DNA from: Micromonospora sp. WMMA1363
GTDB taxonomy: Bacteria; Actinomycetota; Actinomycetes; Mycobacteriales; Micromonosporaceae
Assembly: GCF_030345795.1 (NCBI RefSeq)
Contig: NZ_JAUALB010000001.1
Span: 1,669,001-1,733,000 of the forward strand
Length of the DNA stretch: 64,000 nt
Reading direction: 5' to 3'
The notes beneath the pieces are model-generated. The model saw only the letters and a list, made by a program, of their open reading frames with translations, ran no database searches and was not told where the DNA came from. Position numbers and translations under genes: made by a program. This document shows positions 8,219 through 17,737 of the stretch, piece by piece. Within the stretch, counting starts at the first letter, position 1. Every line of letters starts with the position of its first letter.

Positions 8219-9478
8219 CTACTTGCCCGCGTACTGCTCGGCGGCGGCGACGAGCGCGTTCTGCAGGGCGGCGACGTCACCGTCGCTGGAGAACTTGCCC
8301 TGCGCGGAGGCGACCGCACCCTGCCAGCCCTGGGAGCAGGCCGAGCCGTGTGGGCAGGACGGAACCGGCGTTCCCTTGGCCCAGTCCTCGATCGCGCTCT
8401 GCTGATAGGCCGGGTAGTCCGCGGCCACCGCGTCGGTACGGGCCGGAATCGAGCCCTTCTTCGTGTTGAACGCCTTCTGCCCGGCCGTACTGCCGAGGGT
8501 CTTCAGCCAGCACTTGGCGCCCTCGGGGTTCTTGGAGTCCTTCGGCAGGACGAACGAGTCGGCGAGCCACTGGTAGGCGTCGCCGTTGCCGGGGAAGACC
8601 GAGTAGTTGTAGTCCGTGAAGCCCTTGGCGTCGAGGTCCGCGGCCGCCCAGTCACCCATCAGCTGGTACGCGGCCCTACCGTCCATGAGTAGCTTCTCGG
8701 CGTCGGTCCAGTCGAAGGTGTCGCGGTCGGTGTTGCTGTAGGACAGCAGCTTCTTGTAGTCGTTGATCGCGTCGGTGAGGTCCGCGCCGGCCCAGTCGGT
8801 CTGACCGGTCCAGAGCCCGCTGAACCTCTCCGGACCGAGCTTCGAGATGAGCACCGCCTCGAAGAGCATCTGCTGGGTCCAGTCCTTGCCCAGCGCGAGT
8901 GGCGTGGCGACGCCCTTGGCCTTGAGCGTGTCCAGCTGCGTGAAGAACTCCGGCAGCGTGGTGGCTGGTGCGGTGATGCCCGCGTTGGCCAGGACGGTCT
9001 TGTTTCCCCACAGAACGTTGGCCCGGTGGATGTTGGCCGGCACCGAGTAGATCTTGCCGTCGACGGTCAGGCTCTCCACGAGGCCCTTCGGGAACGCCTC
9101 GGTCAGACCCCACTCCTCGTACTGTGCGCTGAGGTCCTCGATCTGGCCGGCCCTGATGTAGTCGGACAGCTCCGCGCCGGCGTGCGCCTGGAAGGTGTCC
9201 GGCGGTTCGTTCTGCTGCAAACGGGAGGCGAGCACCTGCTTGGCGTTGGCGCCGGCACCGCCCGCGACCGCACCGTTGATGAACTCGTACTGCGAGCAGT
9301 CGGTCGTGAACTGGGCGACCAGACCGTCGAGGCCGGCCTTCTCGCCGCCATCAGCCCACCAGGTGAAGACCTCCACCTGCGGGCTGTCGCTGCCGCTGCC
9401 GTCGTCCGCGCCGCAGCCACCTGCCAGAAGGGCAAGCGCGAGGCCGGCGGCGGTGGCCATGCGAGTGCTGAAGCGCAT
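8219..9478 (-). CDS. Sugar ABC transporter substrate-binding lipoprotein
   Basis: 419-residue family-1 solute-binding protein. The ATG at 9478 gives a signal peptide with the lipobox AGGC (Cys near residue 21); frames further upstream lack signal-peptide character. The mature part has the typical two-lobe features, including VEVFTWWADGGEKAGLD at its start and 'KAGLDGLVAQF', and ends in an alpha-helical 'NALVAAAEQYAG'. It resembles glucose/maltose-type binding proteins. It is the first gene of a three-gene uptake operon and diverges from a ROK regulator gene 200 bases away. Confidence 0.88.
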   Translation of the reverse strand: MRFSTRMATAAGLALALLAGGCGADDGSGSDSPQVEVFTWWADGGEKAGLDGLVAQFTTDCSQYEFINGAVAGGAGANAKQVLASRLQQNEPPDTFQAHAGAELSDYIRAGQIEDLSAQYEEWGLTEAFPKGLVESLTVDGKIYSVPANIHRANVLWGNKTVLANAGITAPATTLPEFFTQLDTLKAKGVATPLALGKDWTQQMLFEAVLISKLGPERFSGLWTGQTDWAGADLTDAINDYKKLLSYSNTDRDTFDWTDAEKLLMDGRAAYQLMGDWAAADLDAKGFTDYNYSVFPGNGDAYQWLADSFVLPKDSKNPEGAKCWLKTLGSTAGQKAFNTKKGSIPARTDAVAADYPAYQQSAIEDWAKGTPVPSCPHGSACSQGWQGAVASAQGKFSSDGDVAALQNALVAAAEQYAGK

Positions 9479-9641
9479 GCGTCCTCCGTCAAACTCGGGG
9501 TGTTGGGGTATCGGTGTGTGACGGAACGTGTTCGAGCATGGTGGGGATCCCCTGCGACACTCGCTTCTCCACCCAGTTGTGTCAACTCCTGGCAATCAAA
9601 ATGTGACCTGGGGGCGTCTACTTGGTCGGTTTTGCCGTCGA

Positions 9642-9671
9642 TTGACAGAACCGGAGCGGGCACAGCAGGAT
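9642..9671 (+). promoter_or_regulatory. Candidate promoter for the ROK regulator, probably leaderless
   Basis: TTGACA (9642-9647) and CAGGAT (9666-9671) are 18 bases apart. The -10-like element ends nine bases before the ATG at 9681, so transcription would start at or near the start codon. No good ribosome-binding site precedes the ATG, which agrees with a leaderless mRNA. Confidence 0.4.
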
Positions 9672-9680
9672 CTCACCCTG

Positions 9681-10874
9681 ATGACGCCAAAGATTCCTCC
9701 GCACACGCTGTGGCGTCCCGGTGTGTCCGCGACCGTTCGTCGCGTGGCCGAGACACTCCGGGCCCACGGTCCCCGGACCCGCGCCGAACTGGTCTCGCTC
9801 AGTGGGCTGTCCCGCGCCTCGGTCTCCACCGCGTTGGCCGAGCTCAGCGCAGCCGACCTCGTCACGGAGCGCACCGGCCCCTCGGACCGGTCGGCCGGGC
9901 GCACGCTCGGCGGACGACCGGCGTCGGTCGTGCGGCTCACCCGCGCCGCCGGCATCGCCGCCGGGGTGGACATCGGTCGCCGACACGTGCGGGTGGCCCT
10001 CGCCGACCTTGACCACGACGTGCTCGCCGAACGGCAGACCCACACCGACTTCGATGCCGACGACCGGCCCCACGAGGTGCTCGAACTCGCCGCCGGCCTG
10101 CTCACCGACGCGCTGTCCGACATCACCGCTGACCGGGACGAAGTCGTCGGTGTGGGGCTGGGCGTGCCCGCGCCGATCACGCACGACCAGCGCATCGGCG
10201 CCCGTCCGATGCTGCCCGGCTGGGCCGACCTGCGCCCGAGCGACGCGTTCGGCGACCTGATCCGACTGCCCGTCCGGGCGGAGAACGACGCCAATCTGGC
10301 CGCGCTCGGCGAGTACGTGTGGGGGGCCGGCCGGGGCTGCACCAACCTGGTCCACGTCAAGCTCGGCACCGGGGTGGGCGCCGGGATCGTGCTCGACGGC
10401 CGGCTGTACCGGGGCGCCGCCGGCACGGCAGGGGAACTGGGCCATGTCACGCTCGACGCCCGGGGCCCGGTGTGCCGCTGCGGCAACCGTGGCTGCCTCG
10501 AACTCGCCGTCGGTGGCCGGGCACTACTCGCCCACGCCCGACAGGCCAACGCCGGGCTGGCCGACCTCGCCGCCCTCATCGCCGCCGCCCGCGCCGGCGA
10601 CCCGGGCTGCCGCCGCCTCATCACCGATGCCGGGGGCCAGCTCGGCTACGCGCTGGGCAACCTCGTCAACCTCATCAATCCACAGCGGGTCGTTCTCGGC
10701 GACGAGCTCGGCAGCGCGACCGACCTGCTGCGCGAGCCGTTGCAGCGGGGCCTCGCCGAGACCGCGATCGCGTCCGCCGCCGAGGCGGTCGAGGTGGTGC
10801 GGAGTGAGTTGGCGTCCCGGGCGGGGGCGCTCGGCGGCGTCGCGCTCGCACTCGGCGCCAACCCGCGCGGATGA
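9681..10874 (+). CDS. ROK-family transcriptional regulator
   Basis: 397 residues. A winged helix-turn-helix (about residues 13-75, RAELVSLSGLSRASVSTALA) is fused to a ROK domain. The ROK part has the sugar-kinase-like VDIG motif, the 'ENDANLAALGEY' motif, 'GTGVGAGIV' and the zinc-binding CRCGNRGCLE motif (about residues 265-274). Such NagC/XylR-type proteins regulate sugar genes in response to a bound sugar or sugar phosphate. It is divergent from the ABC sugar operon (6294-9478), its likely target. The start at 9681 is supported by the HTH spacing and the nearby promoter. A strong bidirectional hairpin follows the stop. Confidence 0.88.
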   Translation: MTPKIPPHTLWRPGVSATVRRVAETLRAHGPRTRAELVSLSGLSRASVSTALAELSAADLVTERTGPSDRSAGRTLGGRPASVVRLTRAAGIAAGVDIGRRHVRVALADLDHDVLAERQTHTDFDADDRPHEVLELAAGLLTDALSDITADRDEVVGVGLGVPAPITHDQRIGARPMLPGWADLRPSDAFGDLIRLPVRAENDANLAALGEYVWGAGRGCTNLVHVKLGTGVGAGIVLDGRLYRGAAGTAGELGHVTLDARGPVCRCGNRGCLELAVGGRALLAHARQANAGLADLAALIAAARAGDPGCRRLITDAGGQLGYALGNLVNLINPQRVVLGDELGSATDLLREPLQRGLAETAIASAAEAVEVVRSELASRAGALGGVALALGANPRG

Positions 10875-10933
10875 CCTCGGCCGGCCGCCGGACCGGGCGT
10901 CGGTTGCGGTGCCCGCGCTGGCCTGACTCGAGA

Positions 10934-10973
10934 CGCGTTGGGTGGGGCCGTACACGCGGCCCCACCCAACGCG
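10934..10973. terminator. Bidirectional hairpin terminator
   Basis: A perfect 17-bp stem (10934-10950 with 10957-10973) and six-base loop separate the ROK gene from the convergent GH92 remnant. No U-tract. Confidence 0.75.
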
Positions 10974-10986
10974 CTGCCACCCGGCC

Positions 10987-12648
10987 TCAGCTCGAGCCGG
11001 TGACGGTGAACGGCAGCGAGATCCGCCGCGCCGACGTCTCCCCCACCCGCGTGATGCTGGTCGAGCCAGTCGGAGCAGTGTCCGGAATGCCGACGGACCC
11101 GCCCGGGACGACGCCGTCAGCATTCGCGCGAGCGGTGACGGGGCGGGGCCGCCGCCGGCGACGGTGATCGTGTCGCCGCCGGCGGCCGTGGCGGACCCGG
11201 CCACCGCGGGCGTCGGCTGGGCACCACCGCCCGTCACCGTCACGGTGAAGGCCCCGGTGCTGCTCGACAGCGAATCCCACGCGGTGACCCGCACCCGGTA
11301 GGTGCCCTCCCGCGAGTAGGTGTGCCGGCCGCTCATCGCGCCAGACGGGTCAATCGTGACGTCGTCCGGGACCGTGCCGTCGCCCCACTGGACGCGGGCG
11401 TGGTAGCCCCCCGCGCCGGGAACGCCGCCGGTCACCGAACCGAGCCCCGCCGCGAACTCCGCGCCCGCGGTGGCCGTCTGGTCCCCCGGGGCGGTGACCA
11501 CCAACGCGTCGACCGGCGTGCCGTCGTCGGCGACGGCGAACACGTGGATCCGGCCGGTCGAGCCGGGGTCACCGGTCTGCGTCGGCAGGTTCACCGAGAC
11601 GAGCGTCTTGCCCGCCGGAATCTGGTACGGCGTGGTGGCGAACAGGAACGGCTGCGCACCGTCCCGGCTCGTGCCGTGCAGCCGGTACCCGGCCTTGGCG
11701 ACGACGATGTTGCCGTAGGCCGGGGTGCCGTCGGCGTTGCCGCCCAGCGTCCAGTCACTCAGCTGAATCGGGATGCTGGCGGTGTGCCGTCACCGAACGT
11801 CGCCGTACCCGGTGGTGTTCTGGTTGCCCTGCGTCCCGGCGCCGATGAACGAGACGTTCCGGGCGTCGGCCGGGAGGTCGAACACGACCGTTCGGCCGTT
11901 GCCGGTCGCGTCGTCCGGCTGCCCCGGCGGAACCACCGGGAGCGTGAAGTGCAGCTCCGTGCCGGGCACCTGGTGCCGCTGGCCCTGGATCACCCCGGCG
12001 GCTTCGAGGGCGGCCCGCGAGTACGCCCAGTTCTTGGCGTCGCAGTTCGCCGTGCGCACGCCCTCGTCGCCGATGCAGACCGGTCACGGTGGCCAGCGGC
12101 ACCGACACCGCGACCCCCGTGGTGGCGTGCACGTCGTTCGCGGTGCTGACCGCGACGGCACCGCCACCAAGCTCGACGTCGCCGCCGGCGAGCAGTTCGA
12201 CCTCGGCCAGATCCGTCCGCTCGGCGCCGGTCGTCGTGGTCACCACCAATCGGAACTGCGCGAACTCACCCCGTCGGTGGATCTTGAACGGCCGGGTCTG
12301 GTTACGCCACCGGAACTCCTGGCCGCGGCGGTGGTCGAGGGTGGTCCAGGAGATCCCGTCGTTGGAACCCTGCAACCGCCAGTCGGTCGGGTCGCCCGCG
12401 CTCGCTCCCGAGGTCAGCGTGTAGTAGGTCGGCTTCTGCCTGCCGCCCCGGAACATCCAGCTGATCTGCGGCGTGCCGGAGGCGAAGGTCAGCTGGGTGG
12501 TCGACGAGTCGTCGAAGAGTTTGGCCGCGTCCTGCCCGCCGCCCGCGGTGGCGGTGCCGAGACCCGGGCAGTGCCGCCGGCAACAGGGTCGCGGCTGTCG
12601 CGGCGAACAGCCGGGTGGATCGGGGGCGGGGGCGGCGCGGATCGGCAT
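10987..12648 (-). pseudogene. Decayed secreted GH92-type alpha-mannosidase: catalytic domain lost, several frameshifts
   Basis: Reading the minus strand from the ATG at 12648: a signal peptide survives in two frames ('RSTRLFAATAATLLPAALPG'); a discoidin-like module follows (ISWMFRGG, DPTDWRLQGSNDGISWTTLD, 'FAQFRLVVTTTTG..LAEVELL'), as at the N-terminus of actinobacterial GH92 enzymes. The GH92 catalytic domain (normally over 700 residues) is absent. The text then shifts frame to a C-terminal accessory module ('NWAYSRAALEAAGV', 'SDWTLGGNADGTPAYGNIVV') and a PKD-like end. At least three frame changes are seen, near 12600, 12080 and 11150. Only the two flanking module regions remain. A LacI-type palindrome lies just upstream, at the position expected for its old promoter. 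Confidence 0.7.
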
Positions 12649-12713
12649 GGCGGGGGTGCCTTTCGACTCGATCCGGTCGAGTGCCTCCACTCGCCCTCCC
12701 CACGGTTGCGAGC

Positions 12714-12727
12714 TGACATCGTTGTCA
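12714..12727. promoter_or_regulatory. Operator-like palindrome upstream of the GH92 remnant
   Basis: TGACATCGTTGTCA has perfect five-base arms and resembles the GACAAC-type operators of actinobacterial LacI-family repressors. It lies 66 bases upstream of the remnant's ATG. It may be a surviving regulatory site of the dead mannosidase. Confidence 0.45.
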
Positions 12728-12903
12728 TCCGGGTTCGCAACGACGAAGGCAGGAGCAAGTGGACTTCCGCTGATCGTTACGGCAGACCACGATGATGTCA
12801 ATGGGTTGATCAGGGTGAATGGATCCATCGAACGCATGGCGGTGGCGCAGGCGGGTAACCGCGCCGGGTGAACCGCCGGGAGGAGGGGTACGCCCACAGC
12901 CGA

Positions 12904-14097
12904 ATGCGGTCAGTCGCCGGCAGCCGGCTCGGGCCGCCGCGCGCCGCGGGCCCGCCGCGGGGCCACCACGGCGGGCTGGCGGGCCCGCAGGTTCGCCCTG
13001 GCCACGATCGCATCGTGATCGTGTCCGGGGACATCGGTGCGGGACACGACGCCGCCGCCGCCGAGCTTGCGGATCGACTGGCCGTTGGCGGCATCGGGGT
13101 GGAGCACCTCAACTTCTTCACCGCGCTGCCACGGCCCATGCACACCATCGTCCGCGAAGGCTACCGGGCGCTACTTCGCTGGCTGCCCTGCAGCTACGAC
13201 GCGCTGTTCACGATCACCGACCGCTCACCACTGGCGGTCAGCGCGATCAGAGCCGCGCTGCGACTCGCCTCCCGGCGGATGCTGAGGCGGCTACCACCCG
13301 GCACCCGCCTCGTCGTCACGACGTTTCCGTTCGCCAACCAGATCCTCGGGCCGCTACGCCGCGCCGGGCGGCTCAGCACACCGGTCATCGCCTACGTCAC
13401 CGACTTCGCGGTCCACCCGACCTGGATGGCACCCGGTGTCGACACCTACTGTGTCATCCACGAGGCCACGCAACAGCAGGCCGCCGCCTGCGGCGCACCC
13501 GATGTCCGAGTGGTCGGCCCGCTGGTATCCGCCCGGTACACTCGGCTGTCGACCGACGACAAGCGCACCGCGCGTGCCTTCTTCGGCTTGCCCGACGGGG
13601 AACGGTTGGCGTTGATCGTCGCTGGTTCCTGGGGTGTCGGCGACGTAACCCGTACCGCCACGGAGGTGCTCGCCACCGGCTGCGTCACGCCGATCATCGT
13701 ATGCGGACGCAATGACAACCTACGCCGCCGGTTGCACGGCTTTCCTGGTCACGTCATGGGCTGGGTCGACGACATGCCCACCCTGATGCGGGCGGTCGAC
13801 GTTGTCGTGGAGAACGCCGGGGGCCTCACCTGCCAACAGTCCCTGGCGTCCGGACTACCGACCGTCACCTACCGGCCGATCCCCGGCCATGGCAGAGCCA
13901 ACGCCGAGGTGCTGGCCGGCGCGGGGCTGACCACCTACGTCGCCGCCGCCACCCGCCTGCGGCCGGTCCTCACCGCGCTCACCACCGCCGGCCCCGCACC
14001 CACGATCTTCGCCGGCGCCGACATGGCCGCCGTGGTCTCCGAGGCTGTGCTGTGTACGGATGCTCGAACTGCCGGCCGTCGCGGACGTCATCGATGA
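12904..14097 (+). CDS. Glycosyltransferase of the MGDG synthase / UgtP type
   Basis: 397 residues resembling processive diacylglycerol glucosyl/galactosyltransferases (GT28, GT-B fold). The N-terminal MGDG_synth part carries SGDIGAGHDAAAAELADRL (the S.G.GH..AA signature, about residues 40-58) and 'PVIAYVTDFAVHPTW'. The C-terminal part has 'VVENAGGLTCQQSLASGLPT', the donor-binding segment. These enzymes transfer sugar from UDP-sugar to diacylglycerol at the inner membrane face. The start is uncertain: ATG 12904 is used, GTG 12868 is possible, and AGGAGGGG at 12881-12888 lies rather far upstream. It overlaps the following transporter gene, so glycolipid or envelope-lipid work is a reasonable context. 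Confidence 0.7.
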   Translation: MRSVAGSRLGPPRAAGPPRGHHGGLAGPQVRPGHDRIVIVSGDIGAGHDAAAAELADRLAVGGIGVEHLNFFTALPRPMHTIVREGYRALLRWLPCSYDALFTITDRSPLAVSAIRAALRLASRRMLRRLPPGTRLVVTTFPFANQILGPLRRAGRLSTPVIAYVTDFAVHPTWMAPGVDTYCVIHEATQQQAAACGAPDVRVVGPLVSARYTRLSTDDKRTARAFFGLPDGERLALIVAGSWGVGDVTRTATEVLATGCVTPIIVCGRNDNLRRRLHGFPGHVMGWVDDMPTLMRAVDVVVENAGGLTCQQSLASGLPTVTYRPIPGHGRANAEVLAGAGLTTYVAAATRLRPVLTALTTAGPAPTIFAGADMAAVVSEAVLCTDARTAGRRGRHR

Positions 14098-14977
14098 CGA
14101 CGCCGCGGGACGAGACCGCCGACCACGTGCTGGCCGCGCAATGATCCCTTTCGCGCTGGCCGCAGCGTTCTGCTTTGCGCTGTCCTCCGTGCTGCACCAG
14201 CGCGCCGCGAAGCACCAACCGCAGTACGGCGTCGCTGATCCGCGTCTGCTCCTGAGGCTGTTCAAGAGCCGCACGTGGTTGTCTGGCTGGGTGCCGGACA
14301 CGGCCGGTGCGATTTTCCAGGTCCTCGCGCTGCGAATCGGAACGCTCGCGGTCGTCCAGCCCGTCATGGCCAGCGGCCTGTTCATGGCGGTGCTGATCGA
14401 AGCGGCCGTTGTCCGCAGACGCGTCGCGCCTCGGGACCTCATCGCTGTCGCGATAGGTATTGCCGGTTTGACCGCGTTCCTCCTCATTGCGGACATTCGC
14501 CCTGGCGTGTCCAGTCCTCGCCCCGCCGCCTGGACCGTCCCCGCCATCTGCGCGGCGGTGGTCATCTCGGCCTGCGTCCTGGCCGCCCACCGCCTCAGCG
14601 GCGCCGCGCGAGGCGCGCTGCTGGGCACCGCCGGCGGCATCGCCTACAGCCTCGCGGCGGCCCTGGTCAAGGATCTCACCGGGGGCCGCCACGGCACCCT
14701 CCTGGCCACCGTGGTCAGCTGGCCAGCCGCCGCGCTGGTGGTGGTCGTTGCCATCGGGCTGCTGCTGAACCAGACCGCGTTCCAGAACGGCCGCCTCGCC
14801 GCTCCGCTGACCGCTCTCACCCTCATGGACCCCGTGACCAGCACCATCCTCGGCATCACCGTCTTCGGGGAATCCCTCACGGTCACCCCCGTACGGATCA
14901 TCGGACTCGTGCTGGCCGCCGCGACAGTCGCCGCCGCCGTGTGGCTCGCCGCCACGAGCTCCGCAGCCAGCCGATAG
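14060..14977 (+). CDS. DMT-superfamily (EamA-like) membrane transporter
   Basis: 305 residues, about ten hydrophobic segments arranged as two EamA-like halves. Features include 'FALSSVLHQRAA' in segment 1, 'LAVVQPVMASGLFMAVLIEA' and the C-terminal 'LTALTLMDPVTSTILGITVF', which is the repeat-end motif of this family. The frame opens at ATG 14060, overlapping the glycosyltransferase by 38 bases. A start at ATG 14141 would put the first membrane segment right at the N-terminus and is equally possible. Function is likely export or flipping of a small or lipid molecule; substrate unknown. Confidence 0.75.
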   Translation: MLELPAVADVIDDDAAGRDRRPRAGRAMIPFALAAAFCFALSSVLHQRAAKHQPQYGVADPRLLLRLFKSRTWLSGWVPDTAGAIFQVLALRIGTLAVVQPVMASGLFMAVLIEAAVVRRRVAPRDLIAVAIGIAGLTAFLLIADIRPGVSSPRPAAWTVPAICAAVVISACVLAAHRLSGAARGALLGTAGGIAYSLAAALVKDLTGGRHGTLLATVVSWPAAALVVVVAIGLLLNQTAFQNGRLAAPLTALTLMDPVTSTILGITVFGESLTVTPVRIIGLVLAAATVAAAVWLAATSSAASR

Positions 14978-15199
14978 GTAGTCAGTCGACCAACCAGGCC
15001 GGTCGAGACGGCCAGACTGATCGACAGGCCCGCAGACGGGCGAGACGTCCGCTCACACCACGGCTCGGCCGGCCCGTCGTCCGCACCCAACGTGACAGGT
15101 CGGGTCCGCCTGCACTCGCCATCCCGCCGGCAGGTGGCGCTTGCCGCGGAATGGGCGTTCTTCGGCCGTGGGACAACCGCCGAGGGGGACAATCAGCCG

Positions 15200-15820
15200 G
15201 TGGACACGGTGTTCGCGGCACTGACCGGGCTGCCGCCGGCCCTTGTCCTGGCCTTGGTGTTCCTGCTGCCGGCCCTCGAGTCCTCGACCCTGCTCGGTCT
15301 GGTCATACCGGGTGAGACGGCAATTCTGATCGGCGGCCTCCTGGCACACACCGGCTCGCTGCCGCTCTGGGTGGTGGTCGTCGCCGGCACGGTCGGGGCC
15401 TGCCTCGGCGACCAGATCGGCTACGCGCTGGGCCGCCGGTACGGCCCGAAGGCGCTGCGCCACGTCCCGAGTCTGGTGCGGCGGCACGCCGACATCGAGC
15501 GGGCCCGACGCCTGATCGCTCGACGGGGGACGTGGGCGGTGGTGGCGGGCCGATGGGTGGCGGTCCTACGCGTCCTGGTTCCGATGGTTGCCGGCGCCGG
15601 CGGGATGCCATGGCCACCGTTCCTGCGAGCGAACCTGGCCGGCGGGCTGCCGTGGGCGGCAGCAGTGGCACTACTCGGCTACCTCGGCGCTGCCTCTTAC
15701 CGCTACCTCGAACGGCAGCTGGGGATCGGTGAGTTGGTTCTGCTGGCAGTGATCGCCGCTGGCGTAGCCGTGAAGGCGTGGCGGCGCCGTCAGGTCCGGC
15801 TCGGCCACGCCGACCAGTGA
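15200..15820 (+). CDS. DedA-family membrane protein
   Basis: 206 residues. DedA/SNARE-associated family landmarks: 'PALESSTLLGLVIPGET' (the E...PGE re-entrant motif), 'GDQIGYALGRRYG' and 'RRGTWAVVAGRWVAVLRVLVP', which includes the conserved R of the second re-entrant loop. Four to five hydrophobic segments. Members of the family have been linked to phospholipid or undecaprenyl-phosphate flipping and envelope homeostasis. GTG 15200 is chosen because it follows GAGGGGG and gives the usual family length; a GTG at 15092 would add an implausible basic tail. Fits with the glycolipid transferase and transporter just upstream. Confidence 0.82.
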   Translation: MDTVFAALTGLPPALVLALVFLLPALESSTLLGLVIPGETAILIGGLLAHTGSLPLWVVVVAGTVGACLGDQIGYALGRRYGPKALRHVPSLVRRHADIERARRLIARRGTWAVVAGRWVAVLRVLVPMVAGAGGMPWPPFLRANLAGGLPWAAAVALLGYLGAASYRYLERQLGIGELVLLAVIAAGVAVKAWRRRQVRLGHADQ

Positions 15821-15938
15821 CCGGTCGGCCGAATGGCCGTGCGTCGGCGGCCCGGAGTGTTCACCTCGCGGGTCTCTTCGTCGAGCCGCGGCTGTTCCAG
15901 GTGCGCCAGCGCCTGAAAAGGTGCGGCTCAGGATCGGC

Positions 15939-16112
15939 CTACTGTTCGCGCCGCGCCCCGCGTTCGGCGCGCCTGCGCTCACGCTGCTCGCGGCTCCACT
16001 GCTGACGCCGCTCGAGGTCCCGCTTCCAGAGGTCGCGAGCCTGCCGCGAGCCGCCCTGGACGGCGTTCTCCACCATCGGCGGACCGGCGAGGTTCCGAAA
16101 CACCCAGGCCAT
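15939..16112 (-). CDS. Doubtful 57-residue ORF
   Basis: Frame from ATG 16112 to 15939; starts with a short hydrophobic-aromatic stretch (MAWVFRNLAGPP) and ends in an Arg/Glu-rich predicted helix. No family recognised. It lies downstream of the hairpin at 16183-16218, which was probably the terminator of the iniB-like gene before IS insertion. May be non-coding. Confidence 0.2.
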   Translation of the reverse strand: MAWVFRNLAGPPMVENAVQGGSRQARDLWKRDLERRQQWSREQRERRRAERGARREQ

Positions 16113-16182
16113 GATGCGCCCGCCCTCGCCCACGGCTGCGGAGATCCTCGCCGTGCCGGCAGAGCCCGAGGCGAACGATTGG

Positions 16183-16218
16183 TGGAGCCCCCCGGCGGGC
16201 AAACCGCCGGGGGCTCCA
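16183..16218 (-). terminator. Hairpin, probably the original terminator of the iniB-like gene
   Basis: Arms TGGAGCCCCCCGGCGG and CCGCCGGGGGCTCCA pair with one bulged C around a short AAA-containing loop. If IS copy A and one target duplication are removed, this hairpin begins 17 bases after the stop of the iniB-like gene. The insertion has moved it 3.2 kb away. Confidence 0.65.
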
Positions 16219-17737
16219 CACCTGCACACGTGCGTTCAGACCCGGATCCACGGATAGCGGAGGCGTGATCGCTACGCATCGGTGATAGGCGATGGGTGGT
16301 GTGGTGTTTCGGTGGGTGGGCATGCCGGTTTCCCGGGTGGCGCCGGGTTCGCTGGTCTCCGTGGGCTGGGACATGGCCGATGGGCCGAGTGGTCAGGTCC
16401 AGATGGGTAGCCGGCGGAGCCGGGCCAGGACCTGAGCCAGTAACTGTTGCCTCGGGGGTAGCCGTAGGGTGACCTGCCGGGCGTGGCGGACCAGCCGGGC
16501 GGGCACGGTGATCAGCCGGTGGCGCAGGGTGCCGAGGTGGTTGCGGCCTCGTCCGTCGCCGTCGTCGAGGCCGGCCAGTTCCTGCAGCCAGGCGGACAGG
16601 TTGACGGCCAGCAGCGCCCCCCACATCCACACCGTGTTGGCCGCCCGGCTGCCGGAGGGCAGGTGCCGCAGCGCGGCGCCGTGCTTGGCATCCCGGATGC
16701 GATCTTCGATGTCGGTGCGCATCCGGTGCCAGGCCTCCACCGCGACCGTCTTCGCCGGGGTGGACACATCCAGGTTGGTGGCGATGAACGAGTACGCGTA
16801 CACGTGCCCGACCAGGCCGTCCAGGGCGAGCGTGAGTTGAGCTTTGGGGATGGTGCGCCGGCGGCGGGCGCGTGGGTCGGCCGAGATATCGGTAGCGTGG
16901 ACCTTGACCCGCCGCACCACGGTCATGGTGGCGGGTGGCCAGCCGGCCGGTGCGTAGTCGCACACGGCGACCTGGGCGCCTTTCATCCGTTCGGCTTTGC
17001 GCCATGCATCGTCGGGGATCGCGGCCGCGGCTCGCCAGACCGCGGGGTTGCGGGTCACTCCGAGGGAAAAGTCGCAGCCGGCCTCCACCGCGGCCTGCGC
17101 GATGTCCTTGGCGAAGTAGCCCACATCGCCGCGGACCTTCGGCCGGGCGGTGACCCCGGCCGCGTTGAGGGTGGCCACGCTGCGTTCGATCAGCGAGCCC
17201 GCTCCCGGGCGGGGGTCTTCATCACCGGCGAGGAGGTCCGCGGCGGTCACCACCCCGGCCTCCGCCCACGTGGCCACGTGCGGGCGCCCGGCCCGGGCGC
17301 CCTTGTAGCTGTAGGCGATCCCTTCCTTCTTGGCCCCGTACACCTCGACGTCGGTGCCGTCCAGGTCGATGGTGGCCCCACCGGTGCGCAGCACCGCCCG
17401 CCGGGCGGCCGGCAGCAAACCGACAACCCGGCAGGCGATCTCCCCGATGCCTTCCTCGATACCAGCCACCTGCGCCGGACCGAACCGAGACGCCAACTCC
17501 ACCGCGGTGCTCGCCGCCGGCGTGGGCACCGCGGACAACGCCTCACCCGCCGTATCGGCGCGGCGGCGATCCAGACCCACCCAAAACTGCGCGCCGCACA
17601 TCTGCGCCTGCGCCACCGCGACCAGGAACTCTCCGCCGGACAATCCTCGATCCCGCTGCTTGATTCGGCCCACGGCGTCGTCCAGCGCGGCGGTCACGCC
17701 CAGCCGGCCGACCAACTCGGCCACCGCCACCACACCC

